A stretch of DNA of 64,000 bases from Nipponacmea schrenckii (taxonomy: Eukaryota; Mollusca; Gastropoda; Lottiidae): positions 310,001-374,000 of the forward strand of contig CM060202.1 in assembly GCA_030562195.1 (NCBI GenBank), in the 5' to 3' direction. The translations under genes were made by a program, and so were the position numbers. The notes below the pieces were generated by a model. That model ran no database searches. It was not told where the DNA came from and saw nothing but the letters and a program-made list of their open reading frames with translations. This document shows, in pieces, positions 11,398 through 21,599 of this stretch. Within the stretch, counting starts at the first letter, position 1. Each line of letters begins with the position of its first letter.

Positions 11398-11456
11398 TTC
11401 TGGTCTCACTTACCTTCCTCTTTTCCTATATGTAAGTCTGGGTAGTAAGGCAACCG
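11394..11456 (-). repeat. YR element repeat B1
   Basis: Direct copy of B2 (AGTATTCTGGTCTCACTTAC and so on), adjacent to A2. With A1 and B2 it completes the split-direct-repeat set. Confidence 0.75.
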
Positions 11457-11638
11457 CTCCGGTTGTAATCTGTAACCATCACCCAATACTTACTTCAATA
11501 GTCAACCCCAACACTTAGTTCAATAAAGAATCTCAAACACTCATTCCGGAACCAAAAGCGCTCAATTTTTGTTTCCAAACTGAATGTGCTCTTAGAACAG
11601 AAAACCATTCGCAAAATATTTTTATTTCAAAGAAACAA

Positions 11639-12301
11639 TTAGACATAAGACAGATGAGGTATTCCAATATTTTTAGAGAATTTTTTTGCACCTGATTTTC
11701 TGAGATGTAAACCATCATATAAATCATACCTATCAATATTTCGATGATTTATTATACCCCAGCAATTCTCAAGTGCCATTTCTGCTAAGCTATCATTGTA
11801 ATTATTAATAGTCTCTATTGCCAACTTAGTGCTCACAATCATTTCCGACAGGAATATCGTCGAAATTCCCAACTTATTTTGATTTTGTATACATCTAAGT
11901 ACAAGCTTTAAACACTTCAATTTAACGTGCAGATTATTTCCCCTCAAAAGATCATTGACACCTATATGCACTAATAAGTACAAATAATTGAGGAATGTCG
12001 GCACTGGAATGCATAGCACTTTTACAGAATCCTCCTGAACAAGAGGTTTAATAATGGAGTCACCAATTAAGATAATAATTGTAGTATAAAATTCTGTTAT
12101 CCGAGTTTGACAAAATGTGTCCAAATAACTGCCAAATTTAGATCCCCCTATTCTGACGGCCCATAAATTCCACTGAATTCCCTTTGTATCCGGTAAAAAC
12201 CCTCTTTTACTCGGATATAGGAGAGTATTTTTGTCCCCTTTGTGTGCCAGAATTATGGCTCTACTTGCTTTGCTATTTAATATCGGAAACCATACTGGCA
12301 A
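11639..12301 (-). CDS. SGNH/GDSL-type hydrolase domain of the YR retroelement
   Basis: About 220 residues with the SGNH esterase landmarks: GDSI (block I, nucleophile Ser), GVNDL (block III, Asn), and DGLHL near the C terminus (block V, Asp and His). SGNH hydrolases are known as accessory domains of some YR retroelements (Ngaro group) and of some non-LTR elements; their role there is unresolved. It follows the RNase H region on the same strand. The catalytic blocks look preserved even though the element is otherwise broken, but I cannot exclude small indels between them. Confidence 0.7.
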   Translation of the reverse strand: MPVWFPILNSKASRAIILAHKGDKNTLLYPSKRGFLPDTKGIQWNLWAVRIGGSKFGSYLDTFCQTRITEFYTTIIILIGDSIIKPLVQEDSVKVLCIPVPTFLNYLYLLVHIGVNDLLRGNNLHVKLKCLKLVLRCIQNQNKLGISTIFLSEMIVSTKLAIETINNYNDSLAEMALENCWGIINHRNIDRYDLYDGLHLRKSGAKKFSKNIGIPHLSYV

Positions 12302-12321
12302 AGGTACAATTCCAGGAACTA

Positions 12322-13041
12322 TTATTGTACATGAAACCTGTTCTTGTAATATATGATTATCACTGGCAGAATCAAGTTAAAAGGAGGAAACACATAATAA
12401 TTCTCTGAACTGGACAGTGTTTGTGCAAATACATTTATTCCAGGCGAACCCGGGGTTTCCCACGGCGTAAAATGCTTAAAAACCTTTTCATCTGTATCTT
12501 TCATAGAATTACAATCCAGAGACATTAAATCTATTGAATGTTTCCCAAACTCAAAATCAACTCTTTTGAACGCTAAAGTTGGCAAACATGCATCAGATTC
12601 TACAAGACTCATTGAAGGTAAATCTGCCGGACTAATATTATGATTAAGAAGAACGAAAAATAATTCTTTAAAAATGGAATTCAATTCTACTGAACGACTA
12701 TATTTGTTATCCCATGAATCTATAAAGCATTTATTGTCAACTAAAACGTCCAATCTGGCATTTATTATATTTGGAGCAATTGACATTATAGCAAATAATA
12801 ATGCCTTCGCTTCCTTAATGACTATTGGTTTTGCCATATCTTCATGACTAAAATAATCTCCAAACTCATGTTCTTTATCGTGCAATAGTACAGATCCCCA
12901 CTTGTAGTTGGAAGCACCAGTCGCTGAAGATATAACAACATGATGCTCTAACTTCCACGGAAAACAGTCGTCCCAATTATCAATAAAGTTCCAAAATGCA
13001 ATTTCATCCCTCAGGTTATTTGAGATTATTATGAAATCCAA
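12322..13041 (-). CDS. RNase H region of the YR retroelement
   Basis: About 240 residues. NLRDEIAFWNFIDNW starts the connection domain, ATGASNYKWGSVLL is the RNase H active-site strand (the usual first Asp, as in DAS, reads Gly), and KEAKALLFAI and LVDNKCFIDSW follow. ISPADLPS, LDCNSMKDTD, PWETPGSPGINVFAQ and the FPPFNLILPV end are characteristic of DIRS/Ngaro polyproteins. Upstream it is separated from the RT by the MITE at 13053-13898. Confidence 0.75.
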   Translation of the reverse strand: MDFIIISNNLRDEIAFWNFIDNWDDCFPWKLEHHVVISSATGASNYKWGSVLLHDKEHEFGDYFSHEDMAKPIVIKEAKALLFAIMSIAPNIINARLDVLVDNKCFIDSWDNKYSRSVELNSIFKELFFVLLNHNISPADLPSMSLVESDACLPTLAFKRVDFEFGKHSIDLMSLDCNSMKDTDEKVFKHFTPWETPGSPGINVFAQTLSSSENYYVFPPFNLILPVIIIYYKNRFHVQ

Positions 13042-13052
13042 TTTAGAGTTAA

Positions 13053-13898
13053 AGCTGAACTCCTGTTATAAAAATAAATTAAATAATTAATAATAAAAAA
13101 AATAATCTTATCCGCCATACTTCAAACTTAAAACAAGTGTGGCGTATGTCACTTCCATCAAAACCTAAAATCTGGTCACGCTTCGCTTCATTCTGACTCG
13201 GTATCGACAACTGTGAACTTTGCTGTCGTGACATTTTTTATACATTGTACATGGTAAAAACTACTAATAATGGTTGCCTCCCTTTATGATATAGTGCAAA
13301 TGTCAACAACGATAATGTGTTTGAAGAGAGCGAAATACAAGTTTTGGGACAAATTTTTCCATATAGTAGAGTAGCATAACATACGTCAAGTAGGTAGTGT
13401 TTATACAATCACAGATATATCAGTTATTTTGATTTGTGCTAAGATTTTGTTGTTATTATAGTGTTATATTATCGTCTTTAGATAAGATGAAAATACCTCC
13501 ATGTTGAATTTGGATATTTGCATAGATTTGGTTTTTCTGTATAGAATTTCTATTATTTTTGCTATTTATATTAACATTCAATTCTGCTTCGTATATGATC
13601 ATTTTAGGGGTAAAATATAATAGATACCTGTTGAGACATAATTCTATTTGATTTTTTCGTCTGTTATAGAAATGTCCAAGTCGATCCGCTGAAAATACTA
13701 GTAGTTTCTGCCACGTACAATGTATAAATAATGTCACGACAGCGAAGTTCACAGTTGTCGATACCGAGTCAGAGTGAAACGAAGCGTGACCAGATTTTAG
13801 GTTTAGACGCCATACTTGTTTTAAGTTTGAAACAAGTATGGCGGATAAGATTTTTTTTTATTAATTATTTAATTTATTTTTATAACGGGAGTTCAGCT
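13053..13898. mobile_element. TTAA-flanked MITE with ~200-bp terminal inverted repeats
   Basis: Starts AGCTGAACTCCTGTTATAAA and ends with its complement (TTTATAACGGGAGTTCAGCT). The inverted homology extends about 200 bp inward, including TGGTCACGCTTCGCTTCATT and its counterpart. Flanked on both sides by TTAA (13049-13052, 13899-13902), the target duplication of piggyBac-type transposases. No transposase ORF. It separates the RT and RNase H regions of the YR element. Confidence 0.85.
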
Positions 13899-13930
13899 TT
13901 AAGTAAATATGAGATAGTTCTGAAACTATA

Positions 13931-14804
13931 TTAAACAAACAACTTAGCCGCTGGAATAGCCGATGAGAAAAAAATACACTTTCCTGTAAATCTCTGTAGA
14001 GAAACTACAGATACATATTTAGAAGCCAAAATATAGCCTCTCAAATTTACAAATTTGTTGACTTTAGAATGTGTCAATGGAAATGCTTGTTTCTTTGAGT
14101 CAATTTGCATACCCAAATATTCCAACGATGGTGAGGGGATTAACTTGGATTTGGCTAGCCCTATATAGTACCCCAACCGAATTACAACTTGGCATACCAT
14201 ATATATGACCAATCGAGCTTTATCAAAATTAGACAGTAACTTTGAATGTACCGTACCAACAAATCTGTCGTCGATGTAAACCAAGTTATTTATACCTAAT
14301 TGTCTCAAATATGAAACCACGCATCTACTAATTGAGTGGTAAACAAAAGCAGAATTTTTCCAGCCAAAAGGGATAGTGTTACAAACAAAATAAGTATCTG
14401 CTCAACAAAAACCAAAAAGGGCCCCAATAAGAAATAGCACCTGTATCTAACATTGCTTGAATTTCTTTGTTAATAAAATTTGTAATTTCGAGACAATTTA
14501 GAGCGTTTTCGAACACCTTCGGTTGTGGATAGTAAGAATCAAATTTGATATTTGCGTAAGAACCTTTAAAATACGTTATAAATTTGTCTACGTCTACGCC
14601 ATTTTCCAGCCAATCAAAAATCTTATGCGACTCCTCACCCGATGGAAGGATTTCTTTCCAGCGCTCCGCCTTCCTATTCAAACCACCCGCTTTGAAATTA
14701 TTTGGATCCCTAAATACTAAATTTTTTATGTCAACATTTTCAAATAATGCTTGCTCCGCCGGCACTGACTCGTGCCATTGGCACTTCACACCTTTATAAT
14801 CCAC
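13931..14804 (-). pseudogene. Reverse transcriptase of the YR retroelement (frameshifted)
   Basis: N-terminal part WLENGVDVDKFITYFKGSYA, then EITNFINKEIQAMLDTGAIS. The C-terminal part has the catalytic NLVYIDDRFVG (YxDD box) and LEYLGMQIDSKKQAFPL. These are DIRS/Ngaro RT hallmarks. The two halves are in different frames, and about 60 bp near 14320-14400 encode the fingers/palm linker (PFGW) in a third frame. The MITE follows immediately. Confidence 0.8.
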
Positions 14805-14864
14805 CCAATGTTACACTTCTGAAACCTTTTAATAAATACAAAGTTATTATTTTTTGTCACATTT

Positions 14865-15292
14865 TCAAGCTGGGTGGCCAGTAACGCCACATTTATAGCA
14901 AATAATGCTATTAAATTTTGAAATAGATTTATCATGCGTTTCGCCCCATGATTTTAAAAATTTATGCTCCTTCTCCATTAATTTATATTCAGTTGGAGAC
15001 GATAACATAAGTACAATTAGAGAACCCACATTAGGTGACTTCTTATTCGCCAAAAACCTTTGAACAATGAAAGCATATTCATTGGATTTCTCATCAGCCG
15101 ATTTCCTAGCCTTTTCATCTAAAAATATTAACTTCTGATGAAGGGTATCTAAGTTTAGTTCAGACGTTCTAGAAGCATATTTCTTCACCTCCCTCACCAT
15201 TGTTTCCACTGATTCTTGATCGATCTTTTTCTGTTGACTCTCAACCTGTTCCTTGAGTTTCTTAACTTCTTCTCTGATGTCGAACTATATAA
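14865..15292 (-). CDS. Gag-like protein with CCHC knuckle, YR retroelement
   Basis: An N-terminal coiled coil (REEVKKLKEQVESQQKKI), a helical middle, and a C-terminal zinc-knuckle start CYKCGVTGHPA cut by a stop just before the last Cys. The position directly upstream of RT fits ORF1/Gag of YR retroelements. A TTTTTTATATAG run precedes it and could be an acceptor joining it to the YR gene. The start codon is uncertain. Confidence 0.55.
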
Positions 15293-15301
15293 AAAAAACT
15301 A

Positions 15302-16488
15302 TTATAAAGTTTCCAGATCTTTCCAATTCTGTAACAAATCAGCCACCATGCTCACCGAACCAGATTGGTCCGATTTAGAGCAGGATGCCAATACATGGAC
15401 ATTATTTGATTGCTTCACAACAGAGTATGGGATACTATATTGCGCTAGCATGCTTACAGAATTCCAGCCTACGTGGGTTAAAATATCTGAATCATTAACC
15501 CCATTTTGGCGAAGGCTAATGGCACAATCAGACCGTATACTATGCGGAGTCTCCCCATTCCACATTCCAATCTCAGTGAGATGCTTTCTCAAACGCGGAT
15601 TCATAGCTGAGGATGTTATTGGCGCATCCTTCGTCAATTCTTTCCCAGAACCTGTAAGGCGAAACAAAACTCATGTTTTCAAATTTATACCCAATTTGGC
15701 AGATTCTTCGACATAAGACTGAAGTTCTAATACAGGACAAAATTCTCTTTCTTCCAGGGTTGGAATAACAATTCTCCTTGGCGTACCTGAAATTGCTTTT
15801 CCTTCTGACATATGTATATATATGTACAATCCTGAATGGTCCGACAGCCATCGGACTTGAGATGTTTTTAATCTACCCGAATCACCAGCCCTATTACCTG
15901 TATAACACATTATCTTGAAGTAAGCCTTGTCCCGCAACAAGCAATACCTTGACCGCGAGGACAAACTGAATTTTTCTAAATCGTATTGTAACGAACGACA
16001 CATTCTAATAATTTTGTTTAAAAACAACGGGTTGATTTTCTCTTAATCAAAAGTGACTTTGCCTGCTCCACACGTACAGCCCTCAAATGATTTTTAACAG
16101 CTGGAGACGCCAATGGATTACCAACTCCTAAACTCAAACACTATTCCGAACCTCTCCCAAAATCCCTAAAAATAGCTCTTAATTGGCCAATAAGGGAATC
16201 AACTGATGAGGATGCCATTCTATATGGACAACTACATGGAAAAACTTGAAAACCCAATCTTCTTGCACAATCTTTTATATGAACTTGTGTTTTGCCATTT
16301 TTTTCCTTCCATATCAAGAATTGTCGCATATTAAAAGGCAAAGCATCCTCCAATGACCGTGGCGCTGAGAGATGCGCTAGGAACTTAACTTATTCACATT
16401 TTAACTTTTCTTTTGCTTTCGTATATTTAGTTTCACGAAGATTTTTATCTAACTCTTCTAAGCGATCTTGAAGATTACTATCCCAAAC
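15302..16488 (-). pseudogene. Tyrosine recombinase, main exon
   Basis: The N-terminal SAM-like part (LPFNMRQFLIWKEKNGKTQV) is followed by a core with the first catalytic Arg in CYTGNRAGDSGRL, then HSIR (HxxR), HVGW, and AQYS (nucleophile Tyr). All YR catalytic positions are recognisable, but the region is split into at least three frames (breaks near 16030-16140 and 15670). It starts after acceptor TTGTGTTTCAG. In the element it precedes the Gag-like ORF. Confidence 0.75.
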
Positions 16489-16639
16489 CTGAAACACAAG
16501 TACACACCATCATCACAATAATAATTAAATTCAACCTATCATCTGGTATGCCCAAAATTATAGTACATAGATTATATGCTTCTTATACATTTAAATTACA
16601 TGCACACTACTGACAAGAGTACCGCAATAACGCCCACCT

Positions 16640-17640
16640 AATGTGTTAAAACGTCAATTTCATAGTACCATAATAACTGTAAACAGATGTATTATTTACC
16701 GGCTAATTCTACCAGAATAACCTTATACAGATGTATTATTTACAGGCTAACACTACCAAAACGACTTCCTACATATGTATTATTTACCGGCTAATACTAC
16801 CAGAATAACTGTAAACAGATGTATTATTTGCCGGCTAATACCACCATAATAACTGAACAGATGTATTATTTACCGGCTAATACTACCAAAAAGACTTCCT
16901 ACATATGTATTATATATCGGCTAATACTAGCAGAATAACTGTAACTAGATGTATTATTTACCGGCTAATACTACCAAAACAACTTCCTACATATGTATTA
17001 TTTACCGGCTAATACTACCAAAACAACTTCCTACAAATGTATTATTTACCGGCTAATACCACCATAATAACTGTAAACAGATGTATTATTTACCGGCTAA
17101 TACTACCAAAACGACTGTAAACAGATGTATTATTTATCGGCTAATACTACCAAAACGACTTCCTACATATGTATTATATACCGGCTAATACTACAAGAAT
17201 AACTGTAACTAGATGTATTATTTACCGGCTATTACTACCAAAACGACTTCCTACATATGTATTATTCACCGGCTAATACCACCATAATAACTGTAAACAG
17301 ATGTATTATTTACCGGTTAATACTACCAAAACAACTTCCTACAAATGTATTATTTACCAGCTAATACCACCATAATAACTGTAAACAGATGTCTTATTTA
17401 CCGGCTATTACTACAAAAACGACTTCCTACAAATGTATTATTTGCCGGCTAATTCCACCATAATAACTGTAAACAGATGTATTATTTACCGGCTAATACT
17501 ACCAAAACGACTTCCTATAAATGTATTATTTGCCGGCTAATACCACCATAATAACTTTATACAGATGTATTATTTACCGGCTATGCATTTATTACCAGCT
17601 AATACTACCAGAATAACTTTATATTGATGTATCAATTACT
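16640..17640. repeat. ~45-bp minisatellite in the YR gene intron
   Basis: About twenty copies of a ~43-47-bp unit built on GATGTATTATTTACCGGCTA followed by ATACTACCAAAACGACT or ATACCACCATAATAACTGTA. Units alternate between the CGACTTCCTACATAT and AACTGTAAACAGAT endings, implying a higher-order dimer. Entirely intronic. Confidence 0.85.
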
Positions 17641-18002
17641 AGCGAATACTACCAGACAATGAAATGCACATGAAGGTCTACTGAAGACAGGAGGGGCCGG
17701 GGCAACGCCATGCAGTGTGCCACGAGAAAAATTGTGTTAGGACAGCGGCATTGGCCGCTCTTTTCCGATTTCCAACTGTCGAGGAGTCTTTTGAAAACCG
17801 TAAAAACCAAATGTCATTAATTTTTAACAAATACATAAAAAAATCTGATTAGAAAAAGAAAACCACAAATAAGACCAGTCAGTTGTTTTAAAACTGAACA
17901 CAACTAATCACGACTACACGACGCTACTAAAGTAGGTCACGCGCTTTTCAAAGCTAATAAATACAACACATTTTTATTTAGGGATTTAGATATTATACTT
18001 AC

Positions 18003-18150
18003 TGCCACTACTGCATTCGTAATTTCTGATGCTTGGGCGTTGGACATATCATCCCATGCCTCCATGTCTAAAATTGCTAAAATATCCTGCCAAACACCCA
18101 ACTCTTCAAGATAAGACTGTAATTCATTTTTATTAGCCGCTTTTAAATTA
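18003..18150 (-). CDS. Tyrosine recombinase gene, 5' exon
   Basis: The frame NKNELQSYLEELGVWQDILA then MEAWDDMSNAQASEITN ends at a perfect GTAAGT donor (18001-18002). The matching acceptor is at 16489, giving a 1514-bp intron that contains the minisatellite. The true start lies near 18150-18180 and is not fixed. The sequence is acidic and helical, with no named domain. Confidence 0.5.
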
Positions 18151-18196
18151 CCCCATAACCCTAATTATAGCTAATATAGCCCTAATGAAGCTATGT

Positions 18197-18281
18197 TTGC
18201 AGGACGGGAGTTGTGTGGCAAGTGATTTATCCATTTAATTACATGACCCATACCGGAAATGGGGGAGATAAGTGAGCACAG
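18197..18281 (-). repeat. YR element repeat A1
   Basis: GGGAGTTGTGTGGCAAGTGA, then CATGACCCATACCGGAAATG, ending GAGCACAG. It matches A2 at 11325-11397. The interrupted PLE resumes directly after it (AAACAATATG). Confidence 0.75.
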
Positions 18282-18705
18282 AAACAATATGCTATCTTTC
18301 TGTCATAACTGATAGCCGTGAAAGACACTTATATGAGAGCGCAGCTCTCTCGACGGCGAAGCCATCTCGAATGGTAACATGTATACATGTATATGTATCA
18401 GAGGAATTTTGCACCACTGGTAGTAAAAAAAAAAGTGAGAAAAAAGATGGACGCCATGGGAACCGCCATGTTTGTTTACATGGGGGCCGCCATATTTGTT
18501 TACAGCTAGGTCGCAGTCAATCAAGGTAGTCTCGAAGTGAATATTCTGGAGAAGAATTCTTTAAGATCGGATAAAAACTGTAGCCTGTATTGCGGATACA
18601 ACAAATGTGGTCATTATTATCAATAGCCCTAGTCTGCGCTCTCATTCAAGGCCATGCCTTATTCATATTACACTTTGCCTAAGATTCATAAGAATCCTAC
18701 TGTAG
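18282..18705 (+). pseudogene. Downstream part of the interrupted PLE, itself interrupted
   Basis: 18282-18334 (AAACAATATGCTATCTTTCT, then GAAAGACACTTAT) and 18650-18705 (ACACTTTGCCTAAGATTCAT, encoding YTLPKIHKNP, a PLE RT signature) continue the PLE from 11092. Between them lies a candidate MITE (18335-18643) bounded by GAGAGCGCAG and CTGCGCTCTC, which contains a Pearl-like piece (GATCGGATAAAAACTGTAGC). Confidence 0.6.
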
Positions 18706-19299
18706 CGTGAAACTGGAATTATATTTCTGGGGATGGGGTTTTGCTTTTCAGCCCCAGAACCACCACGCAAAATCTCTTCGTTAACGTGAGCAAGTGTCAG
18801 CTCAAAAGTGACTTAGTTCTATCCAATGTGGAGAACCTCCAAAGACTCCATGCAGAAAAGGGGAGATGTTGTTCTATCGCCAAGAACACACAGGAACCAA
18901 TATCTCAAATCAAAACAAATAAAATGTTTCAACAATTTTATAGATAAAAACACAATTATCTACTGGTATTCACATTCAAAATAAAAAAGTAATATAAAAT
19001 GATGATAACGTAAATGAAAGGGCGCTGCTATGAAACATGGGTCACAAATTGGCTATCACGAACCACAGAGCACAGTCCTATACACACATTAAATTAATAG
19101 GTAACACGAATCAGATTGAACAGTCCTATTCACAAATGGCATACAGGAATACAAGTTAACAAACCAATGCACAAATAGCCCAAATTAATTGGGGCGGAAC
19201 ACACTGGAATTCACGTTATAAAATTAATGCACAATATATATCACAAGCACTGTATTATACTGGAACAACACAAGGATAAAATAACACCGGTAAATGGCG
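18706..19299. other. No recognisable gene
   Basis: Short frames only, with no repeat family named. Confidence 0.35.
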
Positions 19300-19365
19300 G
19301 TGGTGAATGGCTCAGTGGTTAGCGAGTTGAACTGTCGTCAGCTAGGTACAACCGATAACACTAGT
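19300..19365 (+). repeat. Possible tRNA-derived SINE head
   Basis: TGGCTCAGTGGTTAGCG (19308-19324) fits a Pol III A box. A weak B-box-like GGTACAACC follows about 35 bp later with a substitution. It may be a decayed tRNA-related SINE. No cloverleaf can be drawn with confidence. Confidence 0.35.
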
Positions 19366-19582
19366 CACATAGAACCTTCGGAGTAGAGTTCATTGAGACA
19401 TGCGGATAAGGAGAGGATCGGAGCCGGCATTTGATTGCTTATCAGAGATCTAAAAATAGACAGAGCACATGGCTTTGGAGACTCTTGACAACCACTATGT
19501 CAGTAGGCCTTAGAACTGTATACATTTCTATGAGTAGGTCTACCTCAAATATTTTTAAACAGTATAAATATGGCACTGTGTA

Positions 19583-19985
19583 CACGCAGATTTCCCATGT
19601 CAATAGTTTACAACATAATAGTTCACCATGGTGAATTATAATTTCACAATATTTTTGACAATATTTGTCAATTTCAGTACTTAATAATAAATCTGCACAT
19701 TACGTGTAGGGCCTACCACGCAGCTTTCCCATGTCAATAGTTTACAACATAATAGTTCACAATGGTGAATTATAATTTCACAATTTTTTTGACAATATTT
19801 GTCAATTTCAGTACTTAATAATAAATCTGCACATTACGTGTAGGGCCTACCACGCAGCTTTCCCATGTCAATAGTTAACAACATAATAGTTCACAATGGT
19901 GAATTATAATTTCACAATATTTTTGACAATATTTGTCAATTTCAGTACTTAATAATAAATCTGCACATCACGTGTAGGGCCTACC
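19583..19985. repeat. Three tandem 134-bp repeats
   Basis: Copies start at 19583, 19717 and 19851 with CACGCAG(A/C)TTTCCCATGTC and end CACGTGTAGGGCCTAC or a near match. Each contains two palindromes: TTCACCATGGTGAA (or the CAATGG variant) and TTGACAATATTTGTCAA. Only a few differences separate the copies, so the amplification is recent. Confidence 0.9.
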
Positions 19986-20952
19986 ATATTCAGGAATGAC
20001 ATCAAATGGGTCATTATGCCATATAAGCATCTGAAATTTTGGATTATTTTCTGCGAGATTTCAAAATTCAATTTTGGGAAATCATGATACTGTATTGCTC
20101 AAACCATTTCTGCTCTTTGTCAATAGGCTAATGTCCTGTACATGCGGATAAGGATATACTGCTTAAACATATTGGAAGTGCTGACAAAGTGGATAGTTAT
20201 TATTGTACGGGAACCCCTGCTCTAGAAGGTACAAGTATTGTTCAGTTCCACTGAAATCAGATTTATACCTCTTGTGTCATTTTTGTGGAGCGGAACGGAA
20301 CATCATAATCTCTGTTTCTCTTTATGTATCATCTAGTCTACTCGACTGATAACAAACTTCTGCAATTCAAATTCCCTTCCTCTCACTTGACATCAAACAC
20401 TCGCATTAAACGTGACCAAAGTCTACTCTTAGGGAACGGAACATGAATAGACCCTGTTCCGTTCCGTTTGTTATTTTTTCCGCTTCGTTCCACAAAATAC
20501 CAATAAACTTACATCCCACTACTGCAAAATATAATGACGTTTTACAACCTCGTAACAGTTTCGTTAATCTTTTTACGCCTGAATTTATTTATAAAAACTT
20601 AGTAATTTCCAGTCTTTCAGATGTTAATCTTACGTAAATTGCCTGTCCGCAAGATACTCTTACCTGTACCATTCTTATAAATTTCGAGCATTGAAGTTTT
20701 GTTGGAAGTTATGAGCCGCTGTCGTTAATCGTCAATGATTTGCATTCTAGTATATTGTTTGCACCTTTGTGGTCGGATCCAGCAACACTATTTGGTGATG
20801 TTCATTCACAGGGATTCTTAACGGGAGCAGTAGAGTTTAATTTAGAGACAAAAAATTATTATGGCATGCTAAATTCCATAAGGCCCGGTCAATTCGATAT
20901 GATATAATTATAAACATCACATTGCGTCCTTGAGGTCAAAATCCTACTTTCA
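19986..20952. other. No recognisable gene
   Basis: Contains repeated GGAACGGAACAT and GTTCCGTTCCG patches (20285-20480) but no identifiable protein or named repeat. Confidence 0.35.
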
Positions 20953-21138
20953 TTTTTATACGCCCACATTATAATGTGGTCGTATATTGTCGTCACCCCT
21001 GTCCGTCCGTCCGTCCGTCCACAATTGCTTGTGAACGCAATAGAGGCTACAGTTTTTGTCGGATTTGAATGAAACTTGCTGTGATCATTTATATTGATGA
21101 GATCTCGGACAAGTTCGAAATTGGCAATTTTTCAATGA
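20953..21138 (-). mobile_element. Pearl-like element end, truncated
   Basis: TTTTTATACGCCCACATTAT, then a (CCGT)n tract and monomers (GCTACAGTTTTTGTCGGATT). It is cut at GGTTTTTGATTTC, where the PLE 3' end begins. Confidence 0.6.
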
Positions 21139-21521
21139 ACGGTTTTTGATTTCGGGGAAGGGAGGGATTGAATCTCCCAAATGTACAGGCCTAGGGTGGA
21201 ACAAATATCTTATTGAGAAATTGGGATCTGGATTTGTTGGATGATTTTCTTCTCTTCTGATCTGAAATTAGAAAAAATAAAATAACTTGCCCGATTGGCG
21301 AGGAGTATAGTACCTGTTAAGTACAGATTGTTTTTAGTTTGCTATGAACAAGGTTGTCATTTAAGTTCTGATTTTTTGAATATGCCACTATCATTTTCTG
21401 TTTATAGACATGAGGAAATTTCTCTTGAAGACTCTTATAATGGGTTTGAACTATCTTACTTGCTTTATTACTGGTTGTATTAAATGGAACTACAAAGGGT
21501 GCTATGCCTACACTGTGGTGA
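21139..21521 (-). pseudogene. PLE copy 1, 3' end only
   Basis: Near-identical to 21600-21970 and 24473-24850. It contains the GGCGAG hairpin zone and the C-terminal codons of the PLE ORF. 5'-truncated, and directly followed by copy 2's Pearl-derived 3' flank. Strong 5' truncation is normal for PLEs. Confidence 0.75.
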
Positions 21522-21599
21522 AACTTGCTGTGATCATTTATATTGATGAGATCTCGGACAAGTTCGAATTTGGCGATTTTTCGATGAATGGTTTTTGAT

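Larger units (their letters stand above)
11093..18281 (-). mobile_element. DIRS/Ngaro-like tyrosine-recombinase retrotransposon
   Basis: A ~7.2-kb element. In minus-strand order: terminal repeat A1 (18281-18197), a YR gene with one intron, a Gag-like CCHC region, RT, RNase H, SGNH hydrolase, then B1 (11456-11396), A2 (11397-11325) and B2 (11152-11093). The A1...B1-A2-B2 arrangement is the split-direct-repeat structure of PAT/Ngaro-type YR retroelements. No target duplication is visible, as expected for YR integration. The PLE sequence it interrupts continues on both sides. It carries a MITE between RT and RNase H. YR lying upstream of Gag is unusual. Multiple stops and frameshifts make this copy defective. 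Confidence 0.8.

Noticed and set aside
15216..15716. 166-codon plus-strand ORF
   Set aside because: It is antisense to the YR and Gag-like coding region, which has catalytic motifs; treated as a shadow.
16640..17640. CRISPR-like array
   Set aside because: Units are contiguous diverged minisatellite repeats without unique spacers, and the window is eukaryotic.
19300..19400. Genuine tRNA gene
   Set aside because: The A box is good but the B box is altered and no cloverleaf with acceptor stem can be drawn.
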